Source: Trichosphaerium sp. ATCC 40318
Taxonomy: Eukaryota > Discosea > Flabellinia > Trichosidae
Reading direction: 5' to 3'
Length of the DNA: 64,000 nt
NCBI GenBank assembly: GCA_038496445.1
Contig: JALMLS010000195.1
Span: 1-64,000 of the forward strand
Both the position numbers and the translations under genes were made by a program. This document shows, piece after piece, positions 34,186 through 54,567 of the stretch (position 1 is the stretch's first letter; the number at the start of each line of letters is the position of its first letter). The notes under the pieces are model-generated. The model made no database searches. It was not told the DNA's origin and worked only from the letters and a program-made list of their open reading frames with translations.

Positions 34186-37100
34186 TTAACCATAATATTC
34201 TGATTTTTCTTTAAAAGTGGTAAATGGTGTCCAAGTTTCTGTATCCAACATCTTCATATACTCCTGCGCCTTAACATGTAAAGGTTGTTGTGTTTGTGCT
34301 TTTGGCAAATCTGAATGATTAATTTTAAATATCTTTTGTCCTGTTATCCGTTTGATGATCGCTTGTTCTTCCTTGTTTACTCCATATTGAAAGAAGTTTA
34401 TCTATAATCATTTATGAGTCATATACACAGTGTACAATGGCTGTACCATTTTGATGTGAGGACAATTCTTTTCAATCTGATTCAATGTCACTGAAGTAAA
34501 ACGTGTACTAGGCAGATGCAAAAATGATAAAGAAGGAAATGGAAAGTTATCAGAAGGTCCTATGAACAAGCTGTCGTCAAGTGCATTTCCAAAAAGCAAC
34601 ATTGTCTTGAGATTATGCATAGGTGTACTACCCCAAGTAATGGTGGTAACCTTTTGAGAATAGTGCAAAGATAGAAAGCATAACTGAGGCGTCTTTAATG
34701 CTACAGTTGTAGTATTAATAGATCTCAGTTCTACAAGTTATGTGAGTAACAATAATGTTGAATTGATTACATACCTAACGTTTTGAGACTTGTACTGGAA
34801 ATGAACATTTCAGATCCACAATCAACACCTTCAATGATGAGCGTTTCAAGTTTTGTAAGTTTTTTGATTGCTCGGCATTTATAATGAGAAGTGTTTTTGA
34901 TCTCAAGGTGTCTTATATTTCTTGTTCTCTGTGAAAACGCAGGAAATACAGTTTGTGAAATATACAGTTCTTTCTATATCCAGTGTTAAATTGCACAAGG
35001 TTGTGTAAGAATTAACATACCAGTGATGGACAATCTACAGTTGAAAACGGATACTTTTCTTTGTTTGAGTCACTGGTAGATTTTCTTACTTTAATGTACT
35101 CAATTTTATCATGAGACACTGACCAATTATACCTGTCATTACTGAAAGTGAGGTACTTGACAGTTGGAAAGTTATTAACATTGCAAACACCATCTCCATC
35201 TTCCAATGAAATAGCTTCTAATGATAGCAACGCAGGAGTACTAATGGGTTCTTCATTGTGCACTAGTGACTTCAAGTGAACAACTTTGAGTGATGGCGGG
35301 AGCATATTTGAAGTGTAAAACAGCTCTTTTAATTGTAAATACGACTGCAGAGCAAATGTAAATGAGCCAATCTGTAACTCTGGATAATTTGTGTCCAAAA
35401 TATGCTGTAACACATGCACCTTCCTAAGATGAGGTGTGCTAAGCTTTCTCTACAAAACATAAGAGTCAATAGATAGGTTAATAGTGTTTAGTAACCTACA
35501 AGCTCTGGACAGTAGTCACAGTCAAAAATCTGAAGTGTATTCGATTCAATACATTCTGGTAGTTGACTTTGTCTTACTTGCAATATTTTAAGTTTGTTAA
35601 TGATCTCAGGAAATGCCTATAAATACAACAGTATTAGATGTTATACCATGTTGGTGTAAAAGTAACACACCTGTACCAAGGCATCACAGTAAATATTATA
35701 AAGTGAGAGTACAGTCAGATTAGGTACTGTAAACTGTGCTATTATGGCTTCATCACAAGCAGAAATCTTCAATGCTCTAAATATTCTTTAGATTAAAGTG
35801 AATGGTGAATCAAGGATACTTACGTTACTTGTGGTAGAATCAATTTATGACCACCGTCTGCTTCATTATTCAAATGGAATTGAAGTGTCTTTAGGTTTGA
35901 CATTTTTTGGAATGAAGCAAGCATTGATTTTTGACTTATTGTCATGCGTCTGGTATTTAGCTCTAGGCTAACCAATCTTTGAGTTTGGTGAGTAATCATT
36001 AAGTCAAAAACAAGGAATACTTACTCCTTCAAATCAAGCTGTCTGAATAGATCGTTATTTGTGGTATTTGTGGTGCACACCAAGCGTTTCAAACGTTGCA
36101 ATTGCCTATTGTTATAAACATATTGTTGGTTGTTGCCAAGGATTGTATTGTACTGCCTGCTATATTCAAGGAGTTTGTTGCCCAAAGGAGTCTCGCTGAA
36201 AATCCTAAGGTAAATGATAGGGCACTTGGCCATTACTTCATCAAGCCAACCAAAAGAAGTCTTGAAAAAAGTAAGTAATAAAAGGTAGTTTTCTTACTGT
36301 ACAATAGTTGGTGTGACTACAAAGTCCTTAATTGTCTATTACTCATTAGAACGTATACACATAAAATCTCATTAGTTGGATATATGACATTGCTGGTAGT
36401 CTTGAGAGCAATCAACAGATTTTGTTGACTAAACGTACCAGCGATTCAAGGTGTTTAAATTCTGCTGCAATTTCACTAAACAATTCCACGACTCTTTTAC
36501 TTTCCCTTGTAATACATACAGCTTTAATTGATTGTTTGTCCAAGTCTTTGGTAGCAGCTTCAATTACGCGTTTTGCAACTGCAATTCTACCTCCTCCTAT
36601 ACGTACTTTAACAAGGGATTGCAGTTAAAAACGTAATACCTGAAATAGTGACACTTTTAAAGAGGTATCTTTGGCATATCTCAAGCCAGTATTGACATGT
36701 TAATTTACATGCTTCGTGATCATAAAGAGTTAGAAAGCTTAATATGTGGATAATCACTTCCAATGGTACTTTGTCATTTACCTTGTGAACACAAGTTAGT
36801 TGAGAATAACAATCACGCTAACATACACTTAATGTCTCTGAACTTGCTAAAGCGTTTTGCGTTCTCTTGGTAGATGGCTGTTGGTCTACATCTGAAGTTG
36901 TCAAAGTTGCATCTGTTGAAGTTTGATGTTTTCTCTTTGGGGATAGTGGTGATGCTGTTTTGTTCTTTACTTGTTGCTTCTACAAACGTTCTATTAAACA
37001 CTTTTGATTGCACGTGATAAAAAAAAAGGAAGTTAAAGCTCTTAAACCGTTGATTACAAAAACTAAACTGAAGACACTACGCACAGGTATGCTAAAGACT

Positions 37101-37504
37101 TGTATTTGCTTCGAATAGAGGATATTCCGTAGTTTAGAGATCTCAAGCAAAAGAGCTTGTTGTAAACCTACTGCAACGTTAAAAAACACGTGCGTACGCG
37201 TTTTAAGCGCGTGCTAGGGTTAATTGACATTGTTTCACTTATTTTGGTAGTCGTTAACTCCATCAGTTCTTTTCCGTTTAATTCTAGCCTCCTTATCTCT
37301 ATTAGTTCCTATTAAATAATGAACAACGTACTTTGCTTCACTTGAGAGTTCTCCAAGACCCACGCTTTCTAGCCATCCGCATACCTCGTCTGCGGTCCAA
37401 TACCTGTCCATGCGATCAACCCTTACTTGCCCAGTGCGTTTTGTGGATTGGCGAAAGCTGTTGACAGCACGTGATAACACATCTTTGTTGGCATCTAAGC
37501 ACAT
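34186..37504 (-). CDS. F-box/LRR protein, inverted paralogue of the gene at 60.9-64.0 kb
   Basis: The first exon holds a SAM-like segment (YWTADEVCGWLESVGLG). Start is ATG 37504 or, matching the paralogue, ATG 37411. A short LEISKLRNILYSK exon and a Ser/Thr/Lys linker exon follow. The F-box exon is 36781-36640 (VPLEVIIHILSFLTLYD). About nine LRR exons run down to 34411, and a last exon starts near 34402 and ends at TAA 34186. The C-terminal motif AQEYMKMLDTETWTPFT is shared with the other copy. It is predicted to be an SCF substrate-recognition subunit. Junctions from the F-box to the C-terminus are supported by identical intron positions in the paralogue. The SAM-to-linker junction does not close in phase, so the N-terminus is provisional. 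Confidence 0.75.
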
Positions 37505-37738
37505 ATCATGTCTCTTATGTACTAAAAATGGCGCACTTGTTTATTGTATGTAGCGTCTAACGAACGGTGTTCTGCGATAATAAATCCGATTCTTTTTGCA
37601 CACTTAGTTTGCATTTCGAATAATGACAACAGTTTAGAGTCTTGATTTTCCAGTTACAAACCGGTCAACTGTTTAGACTCTTAAAGCCGGTTATCTTCGA
37701 CTTCTTAGCGACTACGATTTTGTGAAATACTACTAAAC

Positions 37739-38294
37739 ATGCGGTGGCAATGGCAAACTGTAGCAAAAATCTACTCAGTACTATTAGCTTTCAATACAAT
37801 CACCACCTCCAACAAATACTCCTCCAACGCTACCTCCAACAACTCTTCCACCAACAACACTACCTCCAACTAATACTCCAACAGTAGTATCCCAACAATA
37901 TCTCCATCAACAGGTGTAACTTCTGTAACCTCTTCGCCGAAGATTTTGAATACAGTAGATTATCCTCTGTGTAGTGACATTCTGTGCTCACGTGTAACTA
38001 CGCAAAAATACCAAATAAAGCATGAATTCATATTGCTTTTTTTTTCTCAATGTAAAAAGATCAGCTGTCTTGAGTTCAATCAACCTAATGCTTTTATTCA
38101 ACGCCCAACCAAAAAAAAGCACTTCCTATTCAGTACTCAACGGACAGGAGGATACAGGACACTACTTCGTCAAGAATACCTGTACAGGTTCTCTGTACCT
38201 CAAAACGATGTAAGCGTTGTAGTAAATGGTTTAAAAAACTACTAAAAAGGTGTCTGGAGTTCTTACCTATAAACAGCTATTAGATGCACTGTAA
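37739..38294 (+). CDS. Small secreted Pro/Thr-rich protein
   Basis: ATG 37739 gives a hydrophobic start (VAKIYSVLLAF), a plausible signal peptide. A Thr/Pro-rich spacer follows (PPTLPPTTLPPTTLPPT in one frame). Later exons read GVTSVTSSPKIL with Cys pairs, then LNGQEDTGHYFVKNTC. The last exon (VSGVLTYKQLLDAL, TAA 38294) joins in phase 0 after a GTAAGC donor at about 38211. The junction between leader and spacer is unresolved because the best signal-peptide frame and the PPT frame differ. Likely extracellular. No family assigned. Confidence 0.5.
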
Positions 38295-38412
38295 TGCGTC
38301 TAGCCACCAGTTTAAGTTATTTGCAGTATCCACAGTGTCGCGCCAGAAGGATTTAGTTGTGCACAATGTACGGAGTTGTTAAAAAAAATCCCTCGTTCCC
38401 AAACGTGACGGC

Positions 38413-41400
38413 ATGACAGCCACAGTAAGGAATATTCAATAAATACAACCTCCTCATACTCTTTAGCTCCGTCGTTCAGCTACTAACGCTCTTATGGTTA
38501 AAGACGTGCGTAACAAATAATAAACTGAAAAGAAAGCGGAAACTATCCAAAAACAAACGTCTCTTTATAGTTCTGCAAGGCTCAAGAGCTTTTTGAAGAA
38601 ATTGTCGGTACAGCTCCTGATGACTATATGATGTGGTTCCATAGAGGTCAGAGCTTATTCGGACTCAAGAGGTAGGCCATTTATTCTCTAAAGTATCACG
38701 TGATTGATGTTTTTGGCGTTTAGTTACGAAGAAGCTATTGAATGTTTTCATCAAGCTCTCGCATTGAAGAAAGATCATTTAGAGTCAGCCAACGCGATTG
38801 GCACGTTGTTATACTTTTCTAGGCTATGTTTACTCTAAACCGCGTAACAAACTTTTTAGCTGTATCATACTGCCACACTGGAGATTATGAGAAGGCTATA
38901 AAGTACCTCCAAAAAACGACATTCTCAGTTGAAGTTTTTGTTTATTGTTTGTATCCTTATTCGTTGTAGCCAGTTTAATGTGACCTTAAAGCTGAACAAA
39001 CGATTTACACCAGCAACAAAAGGAAGATTGGTAGCGCTTAAAGGCTTGGGTACGTATGGAATAATTAGCTTGCAGTTGCGTTTACTTTGTATGTAGTAAA
39101 ACAAACCAAACACAAGGTGGAAAAAAACAAGAAACGCATACAAGAATTGGGTACACCAATCATTCCGAAACGTTGCTCTTCCGTAACATGGTGAATAGAA
39201 AAGAAGAAGCAAATGTATTTGAACATGCTAAAAAAAGCAGACGAGGGACCACAGGAAGAGCTAAAATCGCGTCTTGATTCGCTCATGAAAGTGTACTACC
39301 AATCAAACCAAAAACTTTTTTTTTTTCTTTATTCTTGTGCTCAAAGACTCACTATTTCTTTGCAGTGTTTTCGAAACCCCATTGGAGGCTGTGCGTTGTA
39401 CGCTTATATATTTAATTTATTATTATATTTTTACATTGATGGCCAAAGAACCAAGAAAGGCCTACCTTCTTACTTGCTTTATTTAGGTAGTAACGAAAGA
39501 AAAGAAATTTATGAAGAGTATTTGGCAAAAATTGCTGATAAAAAAAAGGAGATTGAGCAAAAAACAAAAGAACTTGTTGAAAAGGCAAAGGAGTTATCAA
39601 GCAGACAATCACAAGACAGCGAAGAACAAAAATCAGCTGTCCAAGACTTAAAGTACAACAAACTTTTTTTTATCAGACTTAGAAAATCACGTGCTAAAGT
39701 CTTTCGCAGACAACTTCGTGATGAGCTTGAGTCTGAGAGGTTATCATTGAAGATGGAAAAAGAAGCTGTAAAAGCTGCTATGGCTGAGGAACAGCAATTA
39801 CTTCAACAGCAGCAAGACGCTTTTAATGATAAGATGAAATCAATCCAAAAACAACTTGATGAAATCAACGTAAACTACTAAGTTTCTTCTTCTTCTCAAA
39901 TCTTTCCTTATTATCTCCTGTACTTACCTATACTCTCTTTTGATAGTCTATGAGAGAAAGTTATAGAGAATCTGTAAGTGAAGAACAACAGCATAGCTAC
40001 TCAAGGCTTCATGATACTTTGATTTTTGCTATTGAACAAGAAAATCACAAACTTGTTGAAAGGATAGTTCAAAACCACCCAGATATCATGTTAGAACGTG
40101 ATATCAGAAATCAATCATCTCTACATATAGCAGCACAGTTAGGAAGCGTTGAGGTTTGTTACTAAACAAGAAGCGCTTAACAAGAGATAGCCCGAGCTTG
40201 AACTTACTTTCTTTGCTAGATTATAAATATTTTACTGTGGGCTGCTAAGACTGACTATGTGTACTCCGAGCTTAAAGATATGAATGGCCAAACTGCTTTA
40301 GACGTTGCTACAAAAAATGAACTTGATAAAGATACCTTGTTGTTGATGCGTGTACGCTTGGAAGCCGAGATTAAAGCTGCATCTAAAATCAATGCAGAAT
40401 TCGCTTTTGTGGCAAAAGACTTAGGCACGAATTAGTTCATAATGTTAGTGTTTTAACTTGAATGTCTAGATGAGCAACTGCGAAAGCTTAAAGAGAAGAT
40501 GCTCATAAAATATCAAGAAAAGGAAATGCCGTCAGTCCAAGTTAAACGTGTATCCTTCTTGTCAAGTTTTGTTTTAACATGTGGAAAGTTTGAGGAATTA
40601 AACCACCTTAATTTCTCAGATTCAAGAGCTACTGTTTCGATATAGAGATGCCTTGTATCCAATACTAAAGTATACAAAAGCATATGAAGGTCATGAAACA
40701 ATAGTAGATGAGGGTGTAGGATATATGGAGTCTCTATCGTACATAGTTCAATATCCTTATTGTTTTCTAAACTTTTACCATTAGAATTAAGCTTGACAAA
40801 GCGAAATGTATGCGGAATATATCCACGCTGGACCATAAAATATCACAACACATAAAGAACAATATGGAGCCTTTTGAAACACTACGAACTTGTCTAGTAA
40901 GTATTCATGTATGAGTGGATAGTCACGTGAATAGCGTTTAAAATCATATTGTAATCACGTGATTCGCGTATTTTCTCATATGATTGTTTACATGTGAAGA
41001 GTTTGCACTTGTATTTATGGTCATCTTGGATTGTCTTGTTAGCTGACTTTTTATTTAGCATCCACAAGTTAAGCCTGATAGCCACGCACTTAAAGTTATA
41101 AATAAACATTTGGATTCACAAGTTCTAAGGGATATATGCGGTCACACAAATGTTACAGCAAGTTCTCTTAGTTCATTAAAAAAGAGAAAAAAAGCTTATA
41201 AAAATGCTGAAAAGAAACTTGAAGTAAGTACTTTCTGCCGCTAACTCCTTTCCTTTCACTTTTATGTTGATTCAAATATTTATTGATTCCTTTCTAGGAT
41301 GTACTCACTGGATTCCGAAAAGAATCATTGTCTTTAGACGTACGTGGCGAGTTTTATAAAAGTTTTGTCGAGCTATTTTTTGTAATTTTTTATTTACAAT

Positions 41401-41541
41401 CATTGTTTTATAACACCCGTGTAGTTACAAAAGCGTTTGTACGAGATAATTGAGTCCATATGTGATCATGTTCTTAGTATATCCGGTCTTAGCCCTCAAA
41501 GAATAGAAACAATTGCACAAATAGCGAAACAAAACCAATAA
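38413..41541 (+). CDS. TPR / coiled-coil / ankyrin-repeat protein
   Basis: I start at ATG 38413, a 12-nt exon joined in phase 0 to a TPR region (KAQELFEEIVGTAPDD, then YEEAIECFHQALALKKDH and GDYEKAIKYLQK). A long charged coiled coil follows at 39480-39880 (EEYLAKIADKKKEIEQKTKE and LLQQQQDAFNDKMKSIQKQL). Ankyrin-like repeats come next (SSLHIAAQLGSVE and NGQTALDVATKNE, 39950-40424), then more helical exons to TAA 41541. The open frame through 39881 ends in a stop, so the coiled-coil and ankyrin parts may instead be two genes. Intron 40425-40469 needs a GC donor (GCACGA), since the unspliced frame stops. A scaffold role is likely. Location and partners are unknown. Confidence 0.55.
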
Positions 41542-41632
41542 CAAAAACAATAATAAAAGAAAAGCTTGTACAATAACAAAAAATAGTTTCGCCTTAATGA
41601 TGTTTAGTTTGTTCACCTTCTTATGTGCTTTT

Positions 41633-44363
41633 CTACTCTTCAGAAGATCCATTTGCAAGATTATCGTATCTCTCATTACTACTCGTTTCTGTTCCGCGTA
41701 CAACATTGCTTAGTCGCTGTTGCTCTTTGCGTCTTGCTTTAGACCACCTTCTGTTTCTTACCATCCAAAAAACCATGAATGAAACAATGACAGCCACAAC
41801 AACAAATACCACAACAAATACGGAAGCTATTACTACTTCCTGAAGACCGCATGATGAATCATCAACAATGCTCAGAATTTGAAGGCTTTGACGCATATAC
41901 TGCCCTTCAGGTGTCACTTTCTCACAATCCCTTTTATCTCGCCTAAAACAAGAAAATAATAAGAATAAAACAAAGTACTGCTGAGACGTTGCCACCTGTA
42001 TAGAAAAATAGCATCATAAAACTTTGCTTTTCAAAAAGAAATGGGTCGTAGGGATGCTGAGATAATCGACTAAAAAAACTTTGAGGATTTCGTACACGTT
42101 GAGTTCAACATCATCGAATGTGGTGTTATCCCAACAGTTATAAGTTGCAACTTCAAAAGGTGTTGATGTATCGATAGCATTCACAACTAGTTTACCACCG
42201 AAACTAACACATCCTTGTACATCAATTGTACCCGCAACCTCGAGAACAGACGTCTCATTCAACTCTAAATTACCTAAAATAATAGCTGGTTAGTTTCAAT
42301 GTATTAATAAATGGCGAGCTATTACATAAATTCACTGATTCTGTGCATTTAGATAGAAATTTTTTTACGTGTTGTTTTGACAAACAAGTGACAGCAGAGA
42401 GCTTTTGTTATTCATAGATTCTGGAAAAAATCCAAAAAAAAAGAGATCATACCTACTATAATTACAGGTACATTTGTGATCCAAACAGTAGGATTCACAA
42501 TACTTCCTTGTACTACATATTGGCCATCAATACATATAGCATCTTGTGGTTGAACACCGGTGCAAGCTAGAGCTACAAAACAGAATTTTTTAGCATGAGA
42601 ACTTGAGCGTTAAAAAGTTACCTGGCGCTTCTGATGGTGGTTCTGACGGTTCTAGTGATGGTTCTGTAGTAGGTGTATCTGAAGGTACACTTGGAATTGT
42701 TGTCGGTGCGTTTGTTGGAGCGTTTGTTGGAGCGGATGTTGGTGCCTGAGTAGGTGTGAACCGAAGCAATACAACAACATTTGAAAAAATAAATACCGGA
42801 GGAATTGTAGCTGCGTCTAATACAAGGGCGTTCATCTGTGGCCATGAATTCGATGTAGGTACAAGATCAAGATCAAATTCATATACCATACCTAAACAAG
42901 GGGTCAAAAATATCTTTGAAACAAGTTTTTTTGGAGGAAATGTTTAAACCAAAAAAAAGTTCAGAATAATGTTTTAGGAATATTGAAGTTTCTAACTAGT
43001 TCAAACGCATGTATGTAAATAATAATAGTTCTCTTACCGTCAACAAAGCTTATATAAATAAATCCAGCAGTTCCGTCAACTGCAATTCTTGCTGGAAATT
43101 TATCTATTCCAATCGAAACGTTTACAGACTCAAGCCAATTTGTTTCATTCTGTAAACGCTGTACACTAAACATGTCTTCAGAAAGTACGTATAACACATC
43201 ATTGTTGTGATCATAACCCATGTCAATCACTAAGAGATGCGTCAGAAGGAGGTAAGAAAAGAACAAGATGTTTTAATTCGTCGAAAAAACAGCTTTTATT
43301 CAAAATCGAGTTTATCAATTCCAAGACCTTGTGTACATCCAAGGTCCATGTCAAGATATAAAATTAGGTTTGTTTTAAAAAATTAAGCCATTAGAAAGAT
43401 GTAGGTTAAAGTACCAGTACTGCTAGAAATTGGAGAAATGTCAACATTGATGGGTATCGGATTTCTGGTTGCTAGTTCAGTCTTGAATATTCTTAAATCA
43501 GGATCTTGTAAAATAGTGTATATTGTATCTGTTACATCGCTGTACGTAAACGATGTGATATTAACAGTATCTCCAAAATTGGCAATTGCCTTGGAATCGT
43601 CAAGAGAGTTATTAAAATAATCAAACTCTGTCAGCTTATTTTTATCTGCATGAAATACACGGAATCCATTTACTAGGCAACAACAATAAGTCATACGTCT
43701 ATAAAGATTTATATGAGCATGTAATCTTGCTCCTTAATGATTACAAAGAACTGAGTGGTCCAACAGCAAGAGACAGGAGGTAGTAGTATTGTACGTTCCA
43801 ATTTCCGATAGAAAATAAAAAAAAATTTTCTTGGTTTCGAAATCAGAACGTTTTCGTTCTCTTTTATTCAAGAATTTCGTTGCGTACTTGCTTTAGTTGT
43901 TCCCAAACCACTTTTAGAAGAGTTCATACCAGGTAAAATAATCTGTTCTTTGGAGAACAAGTCAAGCCTTTGAAAGATTTAGAGAAAACTAGAGAAAAAA
44001 AAATAGAAACGCTGTTGTGTTCTTATTTTAGGCTGCCACGTGATTTTAGATGAAAAAAGAGATACTCACTGGTAAATAACGTCTGTTGAAGCTTTTGAAA
44101 TAATAATAGTCTTAGAATCTGGGTCAATAGCGATGAAATCCTCTGTTGTAAACGTATTGAAAGGCTGGGGGATTTGGGTTTCGTTTCCATCTTCTAATAC
44201 CGTAATAAAAGCATTAGGGTCATTACTTGATCCCCACGCTACTATAGATGCGTCGCACTATGAAAAAGAAGCGTAAATCAACGGAGCTGGTAAAATATGT
44301 GTGTTTTCTTACGCCAACGATTATACATAGCAGAGTGACGCTAAGCGTGCGTACAAATGTCAT
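41633..44363 (-). CDS. Type I membrane protein with propeller-like ectodomain and Thr/Pro stalk
   Basis: ATG 44363-44361. Exon 1 is 44363-44313, encoding a signal peptide (LSVTLLCIIVG). Later exons (about 44258-44070, 43672-43410, 43230-43038, 42893-42622, 42574-42455, 42270-42094, 41945-41633) encode beta-strand-rich repeats such as DVTDTIYTILQDPDLRIF and HNNDVLYVLSEDMF, typical of beta-propeller sheets. A stalk of repeated APTNAPT/EPSEPPSE and a second beta domain (VLEVAGTIDVQGCVSFGG, resembling filamentous-adhesin strands) follow. One TM helix of Val/Ile (VVIASVFVVVFVVVAVIVSF) precedes a short charged cytosolic tail. It is probably a cell-surface adhesin or receptor. Ends tail to tail with the previous gene, 91 bp apart. 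Confidence 0.72.
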
Positions 44364-44905
44364 TTGTTAATTGTGTTTCATACTTGAAAAATGTCACGTG
44401 AAGTACCTCGTGGTCTTATGTGGTCAAAGCAGAAGCATGCCGTCATTGATAAACCATTTTTACTTCTCTCTGTTCCAGCTTCAAGACGTTCATATTATTG
44501 TTGAAGGAGAAAGAAAACACTAATCACGTGAGTTCTTTGAACAGCCTTTGTGAACGTTTTCATGAATACAACTAGGTGTTCACAGCAAAAAAGTGCCGAA
44601 ACAAATCTCGCTCTTTCTATATTCCCGTTTCCCTTAACGAACGGTACAGTGCTGAGATTGGTTGTAGGTTCAAGTATTTGACCGCCTCCGAGCAAAAACG
44701 GTTCGCAAGTTAGCACGTAATTCAGACGAACGGCAAGTTAGACTTTTTCAACTGATGACATTAAGGTTCGTTGCGTGTTAAGTACAGACGATGAATGTAG
44801 CGCGAGTAAGTAGCACCAAATAACGTAGTAAAGCATACGCACTCCCAAGAACGTAAAAAGGGCTGTTTGAATAAAGGCGGTAAACTTACAGAGAATTAAC
44901 TCCAA
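44364..44905. promoter_or_regulatory. Divergent promoter region with two TCACGTGA palindromes
   Basis: 542 bp between head-to-head start codons (surface protein on minus, MORN-variant protein on plus). TCACGTGA occurs at about 44393 and again at about 44523. That is a bHLH/Cbf1-type E-box, so these are candidate regulatory sites for both genes. Confidence 0.45.
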
Positions 44906-46217
44906 ATGGAAACAAAACGCAAAGTACTAGTTTAATGATCATGCCGTAGTCCCAATTAACGATTAAATAGACGAATACTACAAACTCGGGTCATTTCAAC
45001 CTATTACAGCTTCCAACTGAGCTACAACTTGATATCATCGATCTAGACCACGAAGTGTACATAAAATGGCCTGTTTTATGTACACAAGCCGCGATGAATA
45101 CAAGGTTTGATGACAACTTCGAAAAACACGGAAAATGGATTAAAAGGGGATATAAAAAATACTACTGTAGCACTTATGATCAATACTCAAATAGTTTATT
45201 TGGAGATTGGCCTTCTGAAGATGGAAATATTTTAAGAAAACAATGAGAAAACGTTTAGATTATATACCTAGAGGAGATAAGCCAGATAAAATGAGACATG
45301 CACAAATACAAGATATAATCGTTGAACATTGGAGACATGGTAAACTACATGGAGAGTTCAAGGGATGGCATGAACAAGGTAGTGTTGATGGTGTTCAAGT
45401 ATTAGCAGAGCAAGGAAGCTATGTTGATGGTAAGCTTGATGGAGAGTACAAGTGCTGGAGTGATAAAGGCGTATTAGTTAAGAACTGTCACTTTGTTAAT
45501 GGCATACTTGAAGGAGAGTTTCAACTTTGGAATCCAATCTATAGTACCAAGTGTATATCACAAAAAGGTACTTTTGTTGATGACAAGATTAACGGAATGT
45601 GTGAGGATTGGTATAGGGGTATAATAAGCCACCAATGTGTATATGTTAATGATAAACCTGAAGGAGAGTACAAGAGTTGGCACAAAGGTGAATTATTTGT
45701 ACATGGCTACTATGTCAACGGTAGAAGTGCTGGAACATGGCAAAATTGGACAAATGGCCAAGTTTGTGATCAAATAAATTATGTAAATGGGAAAAGAGAA
45801 GGAGAGTACAAGAGTTGGTATGATAATGGCCAATTAAAAGAGCAATGTAATTATGTTGATGAAAAGATACACGGGAAACATGAGAAGTGGAATGAAAAAG
45901 GTCAGTTATGTGAAGAAAATTATTATGAAAAGGGTGCCACTAGAGGAACACATACAAGGTGGGTAGATGGTAAATTATATAAACAATGGAATCACATCAG
46001 TGACAAAGAAACAGAATTTAAGCAATGGCATGACAATGGACAATTAAGCGAGCAACTTACTTTTATTGATGAGATGCTAGAAGGAGAGTGCAAGAGTTGG
46101 TATGACAATGGCCAATTGCAGGAACATTCTGTTGTTGTACAAGGTATAATCAAACAAAAAAAAAAGTGGACTAAGGATGGTAAGGAAATTGAAGATAGCA
46201 ATGAACAAAGTCAATAA
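44906..46217 (+). CDS. F-box-like MORN-variant repeat protein (copy 3), possibly frameshifted
   Basis: Exon 1 is 44906-44923 (METKRK). The donor GTACTA and acceptor at 45009 give a phase 0 join to LPTELQLDIIDLDHEVYIKW, the family's F-box-like segment. This frame stops at TGA 45244-45246. The MORN-variant array starts in another frame with ATG 45243, so stop and start overlap (ATGA), and runs to TAA 46217 (324 residues, about 11 units such as GEYKSWYDNGQLKEQCNY). In copies 1 and 2 the two parts are one protein. Options are a frameshift mutation, a programmed -1 frameshift or re-initiation, or two proteins. I find no intron that restores the frame. Confidence 0.7.
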
Positions 46218-46458
46218 ATACCCTATTTGATGTTATTAAAACATAAAAGAAATCAAATTAGAGACTTTGAATAGTCAGGCGTCCAAACTAGCTTGAACCT
46301 GCTTGACAGTATGAAAATGAAATTGTTTAAAGCCATTTTGTTTACTAGATTCGTCCCATGATACTTAAGGACAGGGCTTGCCCTTTACGTTAAAACAAGC
46401 TCGGTCAGCCAAGGCCTCACAACCAAATTGTACTAAGTAGAATACGTATGTACATGTT

Positions 46459-54102
<7,644 letters not shown>

Positions 54103-54567
54103 TGTTTTCGCTACTTTGAGCGAAATTAGAACACTATCAAACCCAGGGAGTACATGGAATAGTTAAATAGTTGTTTTATGGAATTGCTTTGTTTGTTTTT
54201 GATGACCAGCACCGTGGATGTCAAGTCGCTTTCGTTCCACGCGAAAACCATTTCAGCGCGAACAGCTACCACTGCGTGCTACGCAACCGTGCAATAAACA
54301 AGGCTATAAACGTCAAAAGCTTTAGCACGTGATGTATCAACGCTGTAGCTGTATTGGGAGTATTCAACAGGATTTAGTTGTCCATGCGTATTTTTCTTTG
54401 TTGGCAATTACAAACTAAAACAGTCAACAATCAACTTAAAATCGTTCTATAAGCCGTAAAATCAGCTAACAGACTCCTCTCCGAGCATTGACGTATAAGC
54501 TTAAACGCGCTTCAACAAACAAACTCCATATAACTTTGCGATAGCATTCCACATAGCGTAGCTACGC
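54103..54567. promoter_or_regulatory. Divergent promoter region between GCN2 and ZIP-like gene
   Basis: 465 bp between two head-to-head start codons. One CACGTGATG at about 54329. No other element recognised. Confidence 0.4.

Noticed and set aside
41425-41706. 93-codon minus-strand ORF between two convergent genes
   Set aside because: It overlaps the last exon of the plus-strand gene and the 3' end of the minus-strand gene, and its hydrophobic part is the antisense of A/T-rich UTR.
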